From the NCBI GenBank assembly GCA_034675505.1, contig JAUCDD010000011.1:62001-126000 (forward strand): a stretch of DNA of 64,000 bases, read 5' to 3'. Each line of letters opens with the position of its first letter. Position 1 is the stretch's first letter. The position numbers and the translations under genes are program-made. Shown piece after piece: positions 44,507 through 53,203 of this stretch. Source of the stretch: Melaminivora sp034675505. Lineage in GTDB: Bacteria; Pseudomonadota; Gammaproteobacteria; Burkholderiales; Burkholderiaceae_C. The notes below the pieces were generated by a model. That model did no database searches. It saw only the letters and a list, made by a program, of their open reading frames with translations, and was not told the DNA's origin.

Positions 44507-44639
44507 GGAAGAAAGAGGGGATCGAGAAATGCCGCAAGGCAAGGGCGCAAGATTGTCGCTGATCACCACCCCCGAAGGCGCCCCGGGGCGCGGCCCTGCG
44601 GCGGGCCCGGGTTCGGGCCGGGCGGCCGGTGCGCTGCGC

Positions 44640-44645
44640 TACAGT
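44640..44645 (+). promoter_or_regulatory. Candidate -10 box, leaderless promoter of the 61-aa gene
   Basis: TACAGT ends 6 bp before the ATG at 44652; no Shine-Dalgarno sequence. No -35 match. Confidence 0.35.
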
Positions 44646-44651
44646 GCCGCC

Positions 44652-44837
44652 ATGACCAAGCCCGACACCCCTTCCGCCTCCCCCGCCCCCGACACCCCCG
44701 AAGACGAGTCCGTGCGCAAGATCCACGGCGATCTCAAGGACATGCTGGGCCAGCTGGCGCGCCAGTCGCCGCCCCGGCCCGCAGGCCCGGGCACCGGCCC
44801 GGCGCCCGGCAGCGACCCGGCCAGCCGCCTGCACTGA
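44652..44837 (+). CDS. Small hypothetical protein, 61 aa
   Basis: 61 residues; hydrophilic, Pro-rich at both ends, with one helical stretch SVRKIHGDLKDMLGQLAR. No recognised domain. Followed by two hairpins, the second with a T run, which supports a transcription unit ending here. Existence is likely but not certain. Confidence 0.5.
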   Translation: MTKPDTPSASPAPDTPEDESVRKIHGDLKDMLGQLARQSPPRPAGPGTGPAPGSDPASRLH

Positions 44838-44862
44838 CCAGCGCCCGGCAGCAGCGGGCAGC

Positions 44863-44927
44863 GCGGCCTGCGCCCCGGCGCAGGCCGCTCCCGTTGCGCC
44901 CCCGCCACGCCGATCCGGCGTTTTTTT
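44863..44927 (+). terminator. Hairpin pair with T run before the secretion operon
   Basis: First a perfect 12-bp stem GCGGCCTGCGCC / GGCGCAGGCCGC (44863-44874, 44877-44888) without a T tract. Then CGCCG-ATC-CGGCG (44908-44920) followed by seven T (44921-44927), a small intrinsic terminator. It insulates the secretion operon from the 61-aa gene. Confidence 0.7.
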
Positions 44928-44940
44928 GTCTTTCAAAAAC

Positions 44941-44974
44941 TTCATATAGGAGTTCATATAGGAGTCGCTATACT
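44941..44974 (+). promoter_or_regulatory. Promoter with tandem 12-bp repeats ahead of the TnpB-like gene
   Basis: Two perfect tandem copies of TTCATATAGGAG (44941-44952, 44953-44964), followed by a good -10 box TATACT (44969-44974). The repeats cover the -35 region, where no consensus -35 is seen. An inverted CTATATG overlaps the ATG at 44986, giving a possible third, inverted half-site. The -10 is 11 bp from the ATG. This fits a regulator-dependent promoter. Confidence 0.7.
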
Positions 44975-44985
44975 CCGCCCCCTAT

Positions 44986-45603
44986 ATGAGTTCTGTGCTG
45001 CGCATTTCCCTGGACACCTCGCCCGAGCAGGGCGAACGCCTGCAGGCCTTGCAGCAGGGTTTTGCGCAGGTGTGCAACGCGCTGGCGCCGCTGGTGCAGC
45101 AGACCCGGGTGTGGAACCGCGTGGCGCTGCACCACCTGGCCTACCGCCAGTTGCGCGAGCAGTTCCCCGAGATGGGCTCGCAGATGGTGTGCAACGCGAT
45201 CTACTCGGTCTCGCGCACCAGCCGCATGGTGTTCCAGCACCCCGGCAGCCCGTTCCACCTGTCGCGCCTGGGCGAGCGGGCGCTGCCGCTGCTGCGCTTT
45301 GCCGACAGCTGCCCGGTGTACTTCGACCGGCACACGCTCAGCCTGAAGGGCGGGCAGCTGTCGATGTTCACGCTGGACGGGCGCATGCGCTTCCAGCTGG
45401 CCCTGAAGGCCGAGGACGAGGCCTTGTTTGCCTCGCACAAGCTGCGCGAGATCGTGCTGGCGCGCAATGCGGCCGGCTCCTTCGGCCTGTCCTTCGTCTT
45501 TGCCGAGCGCGAGGCGCCCGAAGGCGAGCCCGGTGCCGCCCAGCCGCTGCCCGAGGCCGAGGCGGAAATCCCTGAATACGTGATGGTGCAAGAGGCGACA
45601 TGA
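44986..45603 (+). CDS. Stand-alone TnpB N-lobe-like protein, no RuvC domain
   Basis: 205 residues. The order of motifs matches the N-terminal lobe of TnpB (IS605 OrfB) nucleases: a strand-helix start with SPEQGERLQALQQGFAQVCN (~12-31), LHHLAYRQLREQFP (~48-61) and SQMVCNAIYSVSR (~65-77), then the WED-like strands PVYFDRHTLSL and QLSMFTLDGRMRF (~111-136) and a last strand SFGLSFVFAE. The protein ends where the RuvC-I segment of TnpB would begin, so it cannot cut DNA. It could bind nucleic acid. Its stop overlaps the start of the ABC transporter gene (ATGA), so it is translated with the secretion operon. The match is by eye only. Confidence 0.65.
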   Translation: MSSVLRISLDTSPEQGERLQALQQGFAQVCNALAPLVQQTRVWNRVALHHLAYRQLREQFPEMGSQMVCNAIYSVSRTSRMVFQHPGSPFHLSRLGERALPLLRFADSCPVYFDRHTLSLKGGQLSMFTLDGRMRFQLALKAEDEALFASHKLREIVLARNAAGSFGLSFVFAEREAPEGEPGAAQPLPEAEAEIPEYVMVQEAT

Positions 45604-47375
45604 CCCCGGAAAAATCCCCTTCGGAACTGCGCGCGGCCCTGGCCGCGCTGCGCCCGTATTTCGTGCGTGCCGGCTGGCTCAGCCTGGCCTCGGGCCTGCT
45701 GGTGCTGGCGCCTTCGGGCTACATGCTGGAGGTCTATGGCCGCGTGGTGAACAGCCGCAGCCACACCACGCTGTGGATGCTCACGCTGCTGATCCTGGGC
45801 GTGTACGTGCTCATGGAGCTGCTGGAGTGGGCGCGCAGCGAGATGATGCGCGCGGCCGGCGTGGCGCTGGACGAGCGCCTGCGCGGACGGCTGTTCCACG
45901 CCATCTTCGACGCCAACCTGCGCCGCATCCCCGGCGGCACGCAGCAGCCGCTGAACGATTTCCGCCAGATCCGCGAGTTCCTGCACTCGCCGGTGCTGCT
46001 GGGGCTGATGGAGTCGCCGGTGTCCATCGTGATGCTGGTGCTGCTGTTCCTGATCAACCCGGCGCTGGGCTGGGCGGCGATCGCCTTTGCCTGCGTCATC
46101 ACCCTGGTGGCCTGGCTGAACGAGCGCGCCACCAAGCCGCCCCTGATGCAGGCCAACCGCAACGCCATCGCCGCGCAGCAGTACGCCGACGGCTCGCTGC
46201 GCAACGCCCAGGTGATCGAGTCCATGGGCATGCTGCGCGACGTGCATGCGCGCTGGATGGACAAGCAGCGCCAGTTCCTGAACCTGCAGGCGCAGGCCTC
46301 CGAGAGCGCGGGGGGCTTCCAGGCCATGTCCAAGTTCCTGCAGACCACGCTCAGCTCGGGCCTGCTGGGGCTGGGCTGCTGGCTGCTGCTGCACGGCACG
46401 CTCAACGGCGGCGACGTGATGATGATCATGGCCTCGGTGTTCGGCGGGCGCGTGGTGGCGCCGCTGGTGCAGGCGGTGTCGCAGTGGCAGTCGGTGGTCA
46501 ATGTGCGCGACGCCTGGGGCCGGCTGGACCAGCTGCTGGCCAACGTGCCGGCGCAGCCCGACAACATGCAGCTGCCGGCGCCGCGCGGGCGCCTGCAGGT
46601 CGAGCAGCTGGTGGCCGGCGCGCCCGGCAACCCGGCGCAGATCCTGCGCGGCGTGGGCTTTGAACTGCGGCCGGGCGACGTGCTGGCGGTGGTCGGCCCC
46701 TCGGCCTCGGGCAAGACCACGCTGGCGCGCCTGCTGATGGGCCTGTGGCCGGCCATGGTGGGCAAGGTGCGCCTGGACGGCGCCGACGTCTTCACCTGGA
46801 ACAAGGCCGAGCTGGGCCCGCACGTGGGCTACCTGCCCCAGGGCGTGGAACTGTTCGACGGCACGATCGCCGAGAACATCGCCCGCTTCGGCGACGTGCA
46901 GATGCACCAGGTGGAGGCCGCCGCGCGCGCCGTCGGGCTGCACGAGTTCATCCTGAGCCTGCCCGGCGGCTACGACAGCCCGGTGGGCGCGGGCGGGGCG
47001 CGCCTGTCGGGCGGCCAGCGCCAGCGCGTGGGCCTGGCGCGGGCGCTCTACGGCGACCCGGTCTTCGTGGTGCTGGACGAGCCCAACTCCAGCCTGGACG
47101 AGGAAGGCGACGCGGCGCTGGCGCAGGCCATCCTGGCGATGAAGGCGCGCGGCACGACCTTCGTGATCATGACGCACCGCACCAGCGTGCTGGCCGTGGC
47201 CGACAAGATGCTGGTGCTGCAGGCCGGCCAGATGCAGGCCTTCGGCCCGCGCGACGAAGTGCTGGCGGCGCTGAACAAGGCGGCGCAGCAGCAAGCGCAG
47301 CAACAAGCCCAGCAGGCGCAGCAGGCCCCGGCCGCGGCGCTGGCCCAGCAGCTGCTGCAGGCGGCCGCCGCCTGA
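45600..47375 (+). CDS. Type I secretion ABC permease/ATPase, first copy
   Basis: 591-residue half-transporter of the PrtD/HasD/LapB-like type I secretion class. Membrane domain ~20-310 with about six helices. Walker A GPSASGKTTLARLL (~365), signature LSGGQRQRVGLARAL (~467), Walker B VFVVLDEPNSSLDEEG, H-loop MTHRTSV. No N-terminal C39 peptidase. The C-terminus ends in a Gln/Ala-rich low-complexity tail. ATGA overlap with the TnpB-like gene; the second ABC gene follows after 43 bp. Confidence 0.94.
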   Translation: MTPEKSPSELRAALAALRPYFVRAGWLSLASGLLVLAPSGYMLEVYGRVVNSRSHTTLWMLTLLILGVYVLMELLEWARSEMMRAAGVALDERLRGRLFHAIFDANLRRIPGGTQQPLNDFRQIREFLHSPVLLGLMESPVSIVMLVLLFLINPALGWAAIAFACVITLVAWLNERATKPPLMQANRNAIAAQQYADGSLRNAQVIESMGMLRDVHARWMDKQRQFLNLQAQASESAGGFQAMSKFLQTTLSSGLLGLGCWLLLHGTLNGGDVMMIMASVFGGRVVAPLVQAVSQWQSVVNVRDAWGRLDQLLANVPAQPDNMQLPAPRGRLQVEQLVAGAPGNPAQILRGVGFELRPGDVLAVVGPSASGKTTLARLLMGLWPAMVGKVRLDGADVFTWNKAELGPHVGYLPQGVELFDGTIAENIARFGDVQMHQVEAAARAVGLHEFILSLPGGYDSPVGAGGARLSGGQRQRVGLARALYGDPVFVVLDEPNSSLDEEGDAALAQAILAMKARGTTFVIMTHRTSVLAVADKMLVLQAGQMQAFGPRDEVLAALNKAAQQQAQQQAQQAQQAPAAALAQQLLQAAAA

Positions 47376-47418
47376 GAACCTGCAGGCGAGCCACGCAGCG
47401 CGCAACGAAAGACTCCCT

Positions 47419-49161
47419 ATGAGCAAACCCGGTTTTTTTTCCCGCAGCGAGCTGACCCAGGCGCTGTGGAGCTTCCGCCGTGAATTCATCATGGTCGGCA
47501 TCTTCAGCATGGTGGCCAACGTGCTGATGCTCAGCCCCACGCTGTACATGCTGCAGGTCTATGACCGCGTGCTGATGAGCCGGAGCGAGCTGACCCTGCT
47601 GGCGATGTCGCTGATCACGCTGTTCCTGTTCGGCGTGATGGGCTTTTCCGAGTGGATGCGCTCGCGCGTGCTGGTGCGCTCGGGGGTGCGGCTCGACGCG
47701 CTGCTTGGCACGCGGGTGTTCAACGCCAGCTTCGAGTCCTACCTGGACCAGCAGGGCGCGGGCCCGGCGCGCGCCTTTGGCGACCTGATCCAGGTGCGCC
47801 AGTTCCTGACCGGGCAGGGCATCTTCGCCTTCTTCGATGCGCCCTGGGCGCCGGTGTACGTGCTGGTGCTGTTCTTCCTGCACCCGCTGCTGGGCTGGAT
47901 GGCGATCTTCTTCTCGCTGGTGCAGGTGGCGCTGGCCTGGTTCGGCCACCGCCACACGGTGGCGCCGGCCGAAGCGGCCAGCCGCGCCGCCAGCGACACC
48001 GGTGCCTACCTGCAGGCCAAGCTGCGCAACGCCGAAGTGCTGGAGTCCATGGGCATGGTGCACAACCTGCGCCGCCACTGGCTGGGCCGGCACCAGGGGG
48101 CGCTGGCGGCGCAGTCCACCTCGCAGTCGCTGGCCCACCGCATCAACGCCTGGAGCAAGTTCATCCGCTACTCGCAGCAATCGCTGGCGCTGGGCGCGGG
48201 CGCGCTGCTGGTCATCGAGGGCCAGCTCTCGCCCGGCGGCATGATCGCCTCCAACGTGCTGATGACGCGCGCGCTGGCGCCCATCGACATGCTGGTGACC
48301 ACCTGGCGCCAGTTCATCGGCGCGCGCTCGGCCTTCGGGCGGCTGGAGGCGCTGCTGGGCAGCCACCCCGAGCGCGACCCGGCCTTGAAGCGCGTCGCGC
48401 CCACGGGCGAGCTGGTGCTGCGGGGCGTGGTGGCCACGGCCCCCGGGCGCACCACGCCCATCCTCAAGGGCGTGGACGCCACCCTGGCCAAGGGCACGGT
48501 CACCGTGGTGCTCGGCCCCTCGGGTTCGGGCAAGTCGACGCTGGCGCGCACCATGGTCGGCATCTGGCCGGGCGTGAGCGGCGAGGTGCTGCTGGACGGC
48601 CTGCCCCTGGCGGGCTGGGACCGCGCCGAGCTCGGCCCCTACATCGGCTACCTGCCCCAGGACGTGGAGCTGTTCGAGGGCAGCATCGCCGAGAACATCG
48701 CGCGGCTGGGCGAGGTGGATCCCGAGCGGGTGATCGCCGCTGCGCGCAGCGCCGGCCTGCACGAGATGATCCTGCGCTTCCCCAAGGGCTACGACACGCC
48801 CATGGGCGAGGCCGGCGGCCTGCTGTCGGGCGGCCAGCGCCAGCGCATCGGCCTGGCGCGCGCGCTGTACGGCGAGCCCGTGCTGGTGGTGCTGGACGAG
48901 CCCAACGCCAACCTGGACGACGTGGGCGAGCAGGCGCTGGTGCGCGCCGTGCAGCAGCTGAAAGAGCGCGGCTGCACGGTGGTGCTGGTCACGCACCGCC
49001 CGGGCATCCTGGCCGTGGCCGACCGGGTGCTGATCCTGCAAGGCGGCGTGGTGCAGGCCGACGGGCCGCGCGACGCGGTGCTGGCGGCGCTGCGCGGCGC
49101 CTCCAGCGCTGCGGCGGCCCCGCCGCCTGGCGCCGGCGCGCTGGCCGCACAGCCCGCCTGA
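47419..49161 (+). CDS. Type I secretion ABC permease/ATPase, second copy
   Basis: 580-residue half-transporter of the same family as the preceding protein and likely a tandem duplicate. Walker A GPSGSGKSTLARTM (~370), LSGGQRQRIGLARAL, Walker B VLVVLDEPNANLDD, H-loop THRPGIL. Both copies keep all ATPase motifs, so either a heterodimer with two active sites or two homodimers with different substrates is possible. Good AGACTCC-like spacing but no strong ribosome binding site. Confidence 0.94.
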   Translation: MSKPGFFSRSELTQALWSFRREFIMVGIFSMVANVLMLSPTLYMLQVYDRVLMSRSELTLLAMSLITLFLFGVMGFSEWMRSRVLVRSGVRLDALLGTRVFNASFESYLDQQGAGPARAFGDLIQVRQFLTGQGIFAFFDAPWAPVYVLVLFFLHPLLGWMAIFFSLVQVALAWFGHRHTVAPAEAASRAASDTGAYLQAKLRNAEVLESMGMVHNLRRHWLGRHQGALAAQSTSQSLAHRINAWSKFIRYSQQSLALGAGALLVIEGQLSPGGMIASNVLMTRALAPIDMLVTTWRQFIGARSAFGRLEALLGSHPERDPALKRVAPTGELVLRGVVATAPGRTTPILKGVDATLAKGTVTVVLGPSGSGKSTLARTMVGIWPGVSGEVLLDGLPLAGWDRAELGPYIGYLPQDVELFEGSIAENIARLGEVDPERVIAAARSAGLHEMILRFPKGYDTPMGEAGGLLSGGQRQRIGLARALYGEPVLVVLDEPNANLDDVGEQALVRAVQQLKERGCTVVLVTHRPGILAVADRVLILQGGVVQADGPRDAVLAALRGASSAAAAPPPGAGALAAQPA

Positions 49162-49221
49162 CGCGCGCCAGCGGCCCTTCTTGTTCGTTTCCGATTTTTC
49201 TGTCTGCCGGATCTTCCTGTC

Positions 49222-50580
49222 ATGGCTACTCCTGCTATTTCCCCTTCCCCAGCCCCCGGCTCCGAGCTGGTGCCCGCCGGCGCCATGCCGGCGGCATCCG
49301 AGGCGCGCCGCGCCGGGCGCATCGGCCTGCTGGCGCTGGCCATAGGCTTTGGCGGCTTCCTGCTCTGGGCCGGCCTGGCGCCGCTGGACGAAGGCGTGCC
49401 CAGCCAGGGCGTGGTGGCCCTCGACACCAAGCGCAAGGCGGTGCAGCACCTGTCGGGCGGCATCGTGCGCGACGTGCTGGTGCGCGAGGGCCAGCAGGTC
49501 AAGGAGGGCGACGTGCTCTTGCGCCTGGACGCGGCGGTGGTGCGCGCCAACTACGAATCGGTGCGCCAGCGCTACCTGGGCCTGCGCGCCATGCAGGGAC
49601 GGCTGATGGCCGAGCAGTCGGGCGCGGCGCGCGTCGCCTTCCACCCCGACCTGGAGAAGGCCGCCTCCGACCCGCTGATCCGCCAGCAGATGATGAACCA
49701 GGAGCAGCTGTTCCAGACGCGGCGCAACCTGCTGCGCTCGGACCTGCAGTCCATCGAGGAAGGCATCCAGGGCCAGCAGGGGCTGCTCACCTCCTACGCC
49801 AGCATGCTGGACAACCGCAAGAACCAGCTGTCGCTGGTGCGCGAGGAACTCGGCAACCTGCGCGGCCTGGTGGCCGAGGGCTACGCGCCGCGCAACCGCC
49901 AGCTGGAGCTGGAGCGCACGGTGGCCGACATCAGCACCGCCATTGCCGACCTGCAGGGCAACACGGTGCGCGCGCAGCGCGCCATCGGCGAGCTGCGCCA
50001 GCGCGCCACCTCGCGCCAGCAGGACTACCGCCGCGAGGTCGAGACGCAGCTGGCCGACGTGGACCGCGAGGTGCTGGCCGAGGAGCAGAAGTTCAAGGCC
50101 GTCACCAACGACCTGGAGCGCATCGAGATCAAGGCCCCGGTGGACGGCCAGGTGGTCGGCCTGGCGGTGCAGACCGTGGGCGGCGTGGTGCAGCCGGGCC
50201 AGAAGATCATGGACATCGTGCCGGGCGACGGCGAGGACCTGCTGCTGGAGGCGCACGTGGCGCCGCACCTGATCGACCGCGTGCACGCCGGCCTGCCGGT
50301 GGACGTGCGCTTCAACTCGTTCGCGCACTCGCCGCAGCTGGTGGTGCAGGGCAAGGTGGTGTCGGTCTCGGGCGACCTGCTGACCGAGCCGGGCACCAAC
50401 GTGCCGTATTACCTGGCGCGCGTGCAGCTCACCCCCGAGGGCGTCAAGGCGCTGGGCCGGCGCCAGCTGCAGCCGGGCATGCCGGCGGAAGTGGTGTTCA
50501 AGACCGGCGAGCGCTCCATGCTGACCTATCTGCTGCACCCGCTGATGAAGCGCATCTCGGCGTCCATGAAGGAGGAATGA
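49222..50580 (+). CDS. Type I secretion membrane fusion protein (HlyD family)
   Basis: 452-residue periplasmic adaptor of the HlyD/PrtE type. One N-terminal membrane helix (~34-52, GLLALAIGFGGFLLWAGLAPL), then the lipoyl-like half-motif GIVRDVLVREGQQVKEGDVLLRLD, a long coiled-coil hairpin (~110-290) and the second half IKAPVDGQVVGL. Connects the ABC pair to the outer-membrane channel. The gene is 60 bp after the ABC pair and 4 bp before the TolC-like gene. Confidence 0.94.
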   Translation: MATPAISPSPAPGSELVPAGAMPAASEARRAGRIGLLALAIGFGGFLLWAGLAPLDEGVPSQGVVALDTKRKAVQHLSGGIVRDVLVREGQQVKEGDVLLRLDAAVVRANYESVRQRYLGLRAMQGRLMAEQSGAARVAFHPDLEKAASDPLIRQQMMNQEQLFQTRRNLLRSDLQSIEEGIQGQQGLLTSYASMLDNRKNQLSLVREELGNLRGLVAEGYAPRNRQLELERTVADISTAIADLQGNTVRAQRAIGELRQRATSRQQDYRREVETQLADVDREVLAEEQKFKAVTNDLERIEIKAPVDGQVVGLAVQTVGGVVQPGQKIMDIVPGDGEDLLLEAHVAPHLIDRVHAGLPVDVRFNSFAHSPQLVVQGKVVSVSGDLLTEPGTNVPYYLARVQLTPEGVKALGRRQLQPGMPAEVVFKTGERSMLTYLLHPLMKRISASMKEE

Positions 50581-50584
50581 CACC

Positions 50585-51934
50585 ATGCGGCCCACTACCG
50601 TCCTTCCCCTGCGCGGCCTGCTGTGCGCGGCGCTGTGCGCGGCGCTGGCGCCCGCCGCCTGGGCGCTCGATCTGCAGCAGGCGTATGACGCCGCCGTCGC
50701 CAACGACGCCACCATCCGCGCCTCGCGCGCCGGCGCCGAGGCGCTGCGCGAGCGGCTGCCGCAGGCGCGCTCGCAGCTGTACCCCAACGTCGCCTTCAGC
50801 GCGGGGCGCAACTACAACGACCTGACCAGCGAGGGACGCAACTTCCTGGGCCAGATGTCCACCAGCCGGATGCACTACTTTTCCGGCAGCCAGGTGCTGC
50901 AGGTGCGCCAGCCCCTGTACCGCCCCTACATCCTGGCCCAGGTGCGCCAGGCCCAGGCGCAGGTGGACAGCGCCGAGGCCGACCTGGCGCGCGACGAGCA
51001 ATCGCTGGTGGTGCGCGTGGGCGAGGCCTACTTCGAGGCGCTGCTCACGCGCGACCAGCTGGCGCTGGTGCTGGCGCAAAAGCAGACCTACACCACCCAG
51101 GTGGACGCCGCCACCAAGGCGCTGGCGGCCGGCAGCGGCACGCGCACCGACATCGACGACGCCCAGGCGCGGCTGGACATGACGGCGGCGCAGGAGCTGG
51201 AGGCGCGCCAGAACGAGGACTTCACGCGCCGCCGGCTGGAGACGCTCACGGCGCGCAACGTGGACGAGCTGGCGCGCCTGGACGAGGCGCGCTTTGCCCC
51301 GCGCCAGCCGCAGCCGGCCTCGGTCGAGGAGTGGGTGGCGCGCGCCGAGGCCGCCAGCCCCGAGCTGCAGTCGCTGCGCGCCCAGGTCGAGGCGGCGCGC
51401 CAGGAGATCGCCAAGGCGCGCTCGGGCCACCTGCCCACGCTGGACGCCGTGGCGCAATGGGCGCGCACCAGCAGCGACAACGTCACCAGCGTCAACCAGC
51501 GCTATGACAACAAGAGCATCGGCCTGCAGCTGCAGGTGCCGCTGTACTCGGGCGGCTACGTCAACTCCACCGTGCGCCAGGCGCAGGCCGCGCTCACCCG
51601 CGCCGAGGAAATGCTGGAGGCCACGCGGCGCGACCTGGGCGTGCGCGTACACCGCGAGTTCCGCGGCGTGACCGAGGGCGTGCTGCGCATCGCCGCGCTG
51701 GAGCAGGCGGTGCGCTCGGCCGAGCAGGCCGTGCGCTCGGGCACCAAGTCGCAGGCGGCGGGCGTGCGCACGCTGCTGGACGTGCTCAACGCCGAGCAGC
51801 AGCGCACCCTGGCGCTGCGCGACCTGGCGCAGGCGCGCTACCTGTACCTGGTCAGCGGCCTGCGCCTGCACGCGCTGGCGGCCGATGACGCGCAGGCCGG
51901 CGTGGCGCAGGCCAACGCGGCGCTCGCCCCCTGA
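50585..51934 (+). CDS. TolC-family outer membrane channel of the type I secretion system
   Basis: 449 residues with a signal peptide (~1-27, cleavage near AWA-LD). Mature start LDLQQAYDAAVANDATIRASRA is typical of TolC-like outer-membrane efflux proteins; two OEP repeats with long coiled coils (~60-230 and ~265-440) follow. Last gene of the five-gene operon. No RTX or other large secreted substrate is encoded in the window. Confidence 0.94.
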   Translation: MRPTTVLPLRGLLCAALCAALAPAAWALDLQQAYDAAVANDATIRASRAGAEALRERLPQARSQLYPNVAFSAGRNYNDLTSEGRNFLGQMSTSRMHYFSGSQVLQVRQPLYRPYILAQVRQAQAQVDSAEADLARDEQSLVVRVGEAYFEALLTRDQLALVLAQKQTYTTQVDAATKALAAGSGTRTDIDDAQARLDMTAAQELEARQNEDFTRRRLETLTARNVDELARLDEARFAPRQPQPASVEEWVARAEAASPELQSLRAQVEAARQEIAKARSGHLPTLDAVAQWARTSSDNVTSVNQRYDNKSIGLQLQVPLYSGGYVNSTVRQAQAALTRAEEMLEATRRDLGVRVHREFRGVTEGVLRIAALEQAVRSAEQAVRSGTKSQAAGVRTLLDVLNAEQQRTLALRDLAQARYLYLVSGLRLHALAADDAQAGVAQANAALAP

Positions 51935-52052
51935 TGGGCCGGCGCCGGCCGGGCGTGCACCCCACGCCGGCGCGCTTGCTGTGCGTCTTGTCACGTTTGG
52001 CCGGCGCGGCAGGCCCCGGCGCGGGCCTGAATGCCTCTAACATCCCATCCCC

Positions 52053-53153
52053 ATGATCTGGCTGGCGGTGGTGGCTTTCTTGTTGGCGGCGCTGGCCTGC
52101 GGCCTGATCGTGCGCGGCGCGCGCCGGCATGCCGGCAATTACGGCGAGGCCATGCCGCAGCGCTTCCACCTGGGCGACGTGCCCCGGCTGGGCGGCGTGG
52201 GCATGCTGGCGGGCATGGCGGCCAGCTGGGGCCTGGGCCTGGTGCTGGTGCAGGCGGGCGATCCGGGCTCGGTGCGGCTGGGCCCATGGGTGCTGCTGTG
52301 GCTGCTGGCGCTGGCGCCGGCGGTGCTGGGCGGCATTGCCGAAGACCTGACGCAGCGCCTGGCGGCGCGCCACCGGCTGCTGCTCACCGGCCTGACCGGC
52401 GTGCTCGCCGCCTGGCTGCTGGAGCTGTCGGTGCCGCGCCTGGGCCTGCCGTGGCTGGATGCGCTGCTGGCCGCCGCGCCCTGGCTGGGCGTGGGTCTGG
52501 CGGTGCTGGCCATCGCCGGCCTGCCGCACGCCTTCAACCTGATCGACGGCTACAACGGCCTGGCGGCCATGGTGGCGCTGATCGTCAGCCTGGCGCTGGC
52601 GCACGTGGCCATGCAGGTGGGCGACCGCGCGCTGGCCACCCTGCTGGTGACCGCCGCTGCCGCCACCGGCGCCTTCCTGCTCTGGAACTACCCGCGCGGG
52701 CTGCTGTTCGCCGGCGACGGCGGCGCCTACCTGTGGGGCGGGGTGATCGCGCTGGCCAGCGTCAGCCTGGTGCAGAGGAACCCGTCCGTCTCGCCCTGGT
52801 TCCCCATGCTGCTGCTCATCTACCCGGTGTGGGAGACGGTGTTCTCCATCTACCGCAAGCTCGCGCGCGGCGTCTCGCCGGGCGTGGCGGATGCGCTGCA
52901 CTTCCACCAGCTGATCTACCGGCGCATCGTGCGCGGCGTGTTCGACGACGACGAGGCGCGCGACATGCTGATGCGCAACAACCGCACCTCGCCCTACCTG
53001 TGGGCCTTCACGCTGCTCACCGTGGTGCCGGCGGTGCTGTTTCGGCACAACACGCCGGTGCTGATCGGCTTTTGCCTGGTGTTCATGGCCTTCTACGTCG
53101 CCGCCTACCTGGCCATCGTGCGCTTCAAGGTGCCGGGCTGGCTGCAGCCCTGA
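52053..53153 (+). CDS. Undecaprenyl-phosphate glycosyl-1-phosphate transferase (WecA/MraY-like, GT4 family)
   Basis: 366-residue membrane protein with about ten or eleven helices. The catalytic FNLIDGYNGLA (~163-173) and GDGGAYLWGG (~224-233) motifs place it in the polyprenyl-phosphate N-acetylhexosamine-1-phosphate transferase family, starting O-antigen, capsule or similar glycan synthesis. No other glycan genes are adjacent. A TAACAT hexamer lies 9 bp before the ATG, and no ribosome binding site is visible. Confidence 0.9.
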   Translation: MIWLAVVAFLLAALACGLIVRGARRHAGNYGEAMPQRFHLGDVPRLGGVGMLAGMAASWGLGLVLVQAGDPGSVRLGPWVLLWLLALAPAVLGGIAEDLTQRLAARHRLLLTGLTGVLAAWLLELSVPRLGLPWLDALLAAAPWLGVGLAVLAIAGLPHAFNLIDGYNGLAAMVALIVSLALAHVAMQVGDRALATLLVTAAAATGAFLLWNYPRGLLFAGDGGAYLWGGVIALASVSLVQRNPSVSPWFPMLLLIYPVWETVFSIYRKLARGVSPGVADALHFHQLIYRRIVRGVFDDDEARDMLMRNNRTSPYLWAFTLLTVVPAVLFRHNTPVLIGFCLVFMAFYVAAYLAIVRFKVPGWLQP

Positions 53154-53203
53154 CGCATGCGCCACAATGCGGGCCTTCGTTTGACCCGCCCGTTTTGCTG
53201 CCC

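Noticed and set aside
47167..50811. A 1214-residue minus-strand frame opposite the secretion operon
   Set aside because: Composition (His, Gln, Ala, Arg rich) is that of an antisense shadow; the plus-strand genes have full motifs.
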